Shown here: positions 63,479 through 64,000 of the stretch, piece by piece | How positions within the stretch are numbered: the stretch's first letter is position 1 | How the letters are laid out: each line of letters opens with the position of its first letter | Assembly: GCF_030541005.1 (NCBI RefSeq) | Contig: NZ_JASSVM010000004.1 | Location: 310,001 to 374,000, forward strand | DNA length: 64,000 nucleotides | DNA from: Marinobacter sp. SS5-14b | GTDB lineage: Bacteria; Pseudomonadota; Gammaproteobacteria; Pseudomonadales; Oleiphilaceae | Reading direction: 5' to 3' | Made by a program: the position numbers and the translations under genes | Notes under the pieces: model-generated | What the model saw: the letters and a program-made list of their open reading frames with translations, nothing else | Database searches by the model: none | Told to the model about the DNA's origin: nothing

Positions 63479-64000
63479 ATGCCCTGGATACAACTCCAGA
63501 TTCCAGCTGATCCGGACACCGCGGATCAGCTGGAAGACCTGTTAATGGAAATGGGCTCAGACGCCGTTTCCATGGAAGATGCAGCCGACCAGCCCCTGTA
63601 CGAACCCGATCCAGGCACCACACCGCTGTGGAGCAAAACCACCGTCACCGGACTGTTCCAGTCGGACCGGGATATTGAGCAATTGTGCTCCGACATCCGT
63701 GATGCCTGGCACCAGCAGACCCAGCAATCGCTCGCCGAGATCGAAGTCACCCTGGTCGAAGACAAAGACTGGGAACGAGCGTGGATGGACGACTTTCACC
63801 CCCTGCAATTCGGCGAACGCCTGTGGATTGTCCCCAGCTGGCACGAAGCCCCCGACCCTGACGCCGCCAACCTGCTGCTCGATCCCGGCCTCGCCTTTGG
63901 CACCGGCACCCACCCCACCACCGCCCTGTGCCTGCAATGGCTGGACGGCCAGGATGTGGCGGGCAAGCAGGTGACCGATTATGGCTGTGGCTCCGGTATT
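63479..64000 (+). CDS. prmA: Ribosomal protein L11 methyltransferase PrmA (3' end outside window)
   Basis: First 174 residues. The N-terminal substrate-recognition domain (MPWIQLQIPADPDTADQLEDLLMEMGSDAVSM) and the linker EDKDWERAWMDDFHPLQFGERLWIVPSW lead to LLLDPGLAFGTGTHPTTALCLQWLD and the start of the SAM motif VTDYGCGSGI, where the window ends. It trimethylates ribosomal protein L11. Close linkage to accC is common in gammaproteobacteria. Confidence 0.95.
   Translation, partial: MPWIQLQIPADPDTADQLEDLLMEMGSDAVSMEDAADQPLYEPDPGTTPLWSKTTVTGLFQSDRDIEQLCSDIRDAWHQQTQQSLAEIEVTLVEDKDWERAWMDDFHPLQFGERLWIVPSWHEAPDPDAANLLLDPGLAFGTGTHPTTALCLQWLDGQDVAGKQVTDYGCGSGI

Noticed and set aside
62619-63623. 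334-codon open frame opposite accC and prmA
   Set aside because: Spans two real genes on the other strand.

Overview
The window looks like chromosomal DNA of a marine gammaproteobacterium of the Marinobacter type. This is an inference from gene content and order: a wax ester synthase/diacylglycerol acyltransferase, malate:quinone oxidoreductase, an ExaC-type aldehyde dehydrogenase, the ygfB-pepP-ubiH-ubiI, ubiE-ubiJ-ubiB, hisI-hisE-tatABC and zapA-6S RNA-ygfA neighbourhoods, and a GC content that by eye is near 55-60%. No rRNA, tRNA, CRISPR array or transposase gene was seen. Both window edges cut genes: a CheV-like protein on the left and prmA on the right.

Layout. 0-5.3 kb: the end of a CheV-like protein, then a minus-strand operon of three genes (ATP-grasp ligase, 674-aa protein with a papain-like C/H/N arrangement, ThDP enzyme of the acetolactate synthase family). 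5.4-15 kb: ordinary metabolism and stress genes (81-aa protein, mqo, Ca/Na antiporter, plsC-type acyltransferase, msrB-msrA, chrA, metallophosphoesterase, a bacterial CDP-archaeol-synthase-like protein, fumC). 15-22.8 kb: a three-gene signalling operon converges on a four-gene operon (CotH-like lipoprotein, VTC-domain protein, DUF4956 membrane protein, porin); nearly the same 17-bp palindrome lies before both. 23-28.4 kb: exaC-like dehydrogenase, WS/DGAT, alpha/beta hydrolase, FFLEELY protein, PHA-system small protein. 28.5-34.6 kb: ubiquinone (ubiE-ubiJ-ubiB), histidine (hisI, hisE), Tat export (tatABC) and rsmE in one direction. 34.6-40 kb: DUF808 protein and ygfB-pepP-ubiH-ubiI. 40.2-43.4 kb: a zrg-like putative zinc uptake cluster behind a Zur-like palindrome. 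43.4-47.7 kb: TIGR02449 protein, zapA, 6S RNA, ygfA, a long palindromic repeat, ilvA and rpiA. 47.8-49 kb: an acyl-CoA dehydrogenase. 49.1-55.2 kb: an orphan type VI secretion island (VgrG, DUF4123 chaperone, PAAR, unknown 120-aa protein, Tle4-like lipase, Tli4-like immunity protein). 55.4-64 kb: ppa, DUF2333 protein, a LapD-like degenerate GGDEF/EAL protein, an active-looking diguanylate cyclase, aroQ, accB, accC and the start of prmA.

Two parts look least described. One is the ATP-grasp/papain-like/ThDP operon at 251-5262. The other is the CotH-VTC-DUF4956-porin operon together with the facing signalling operon (15006-22910), whose LuxR-type regulator has Glu where the phosphorylatable Asp is expected. 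Family assignments were made by reading motifs and recalling families; no database search was run.
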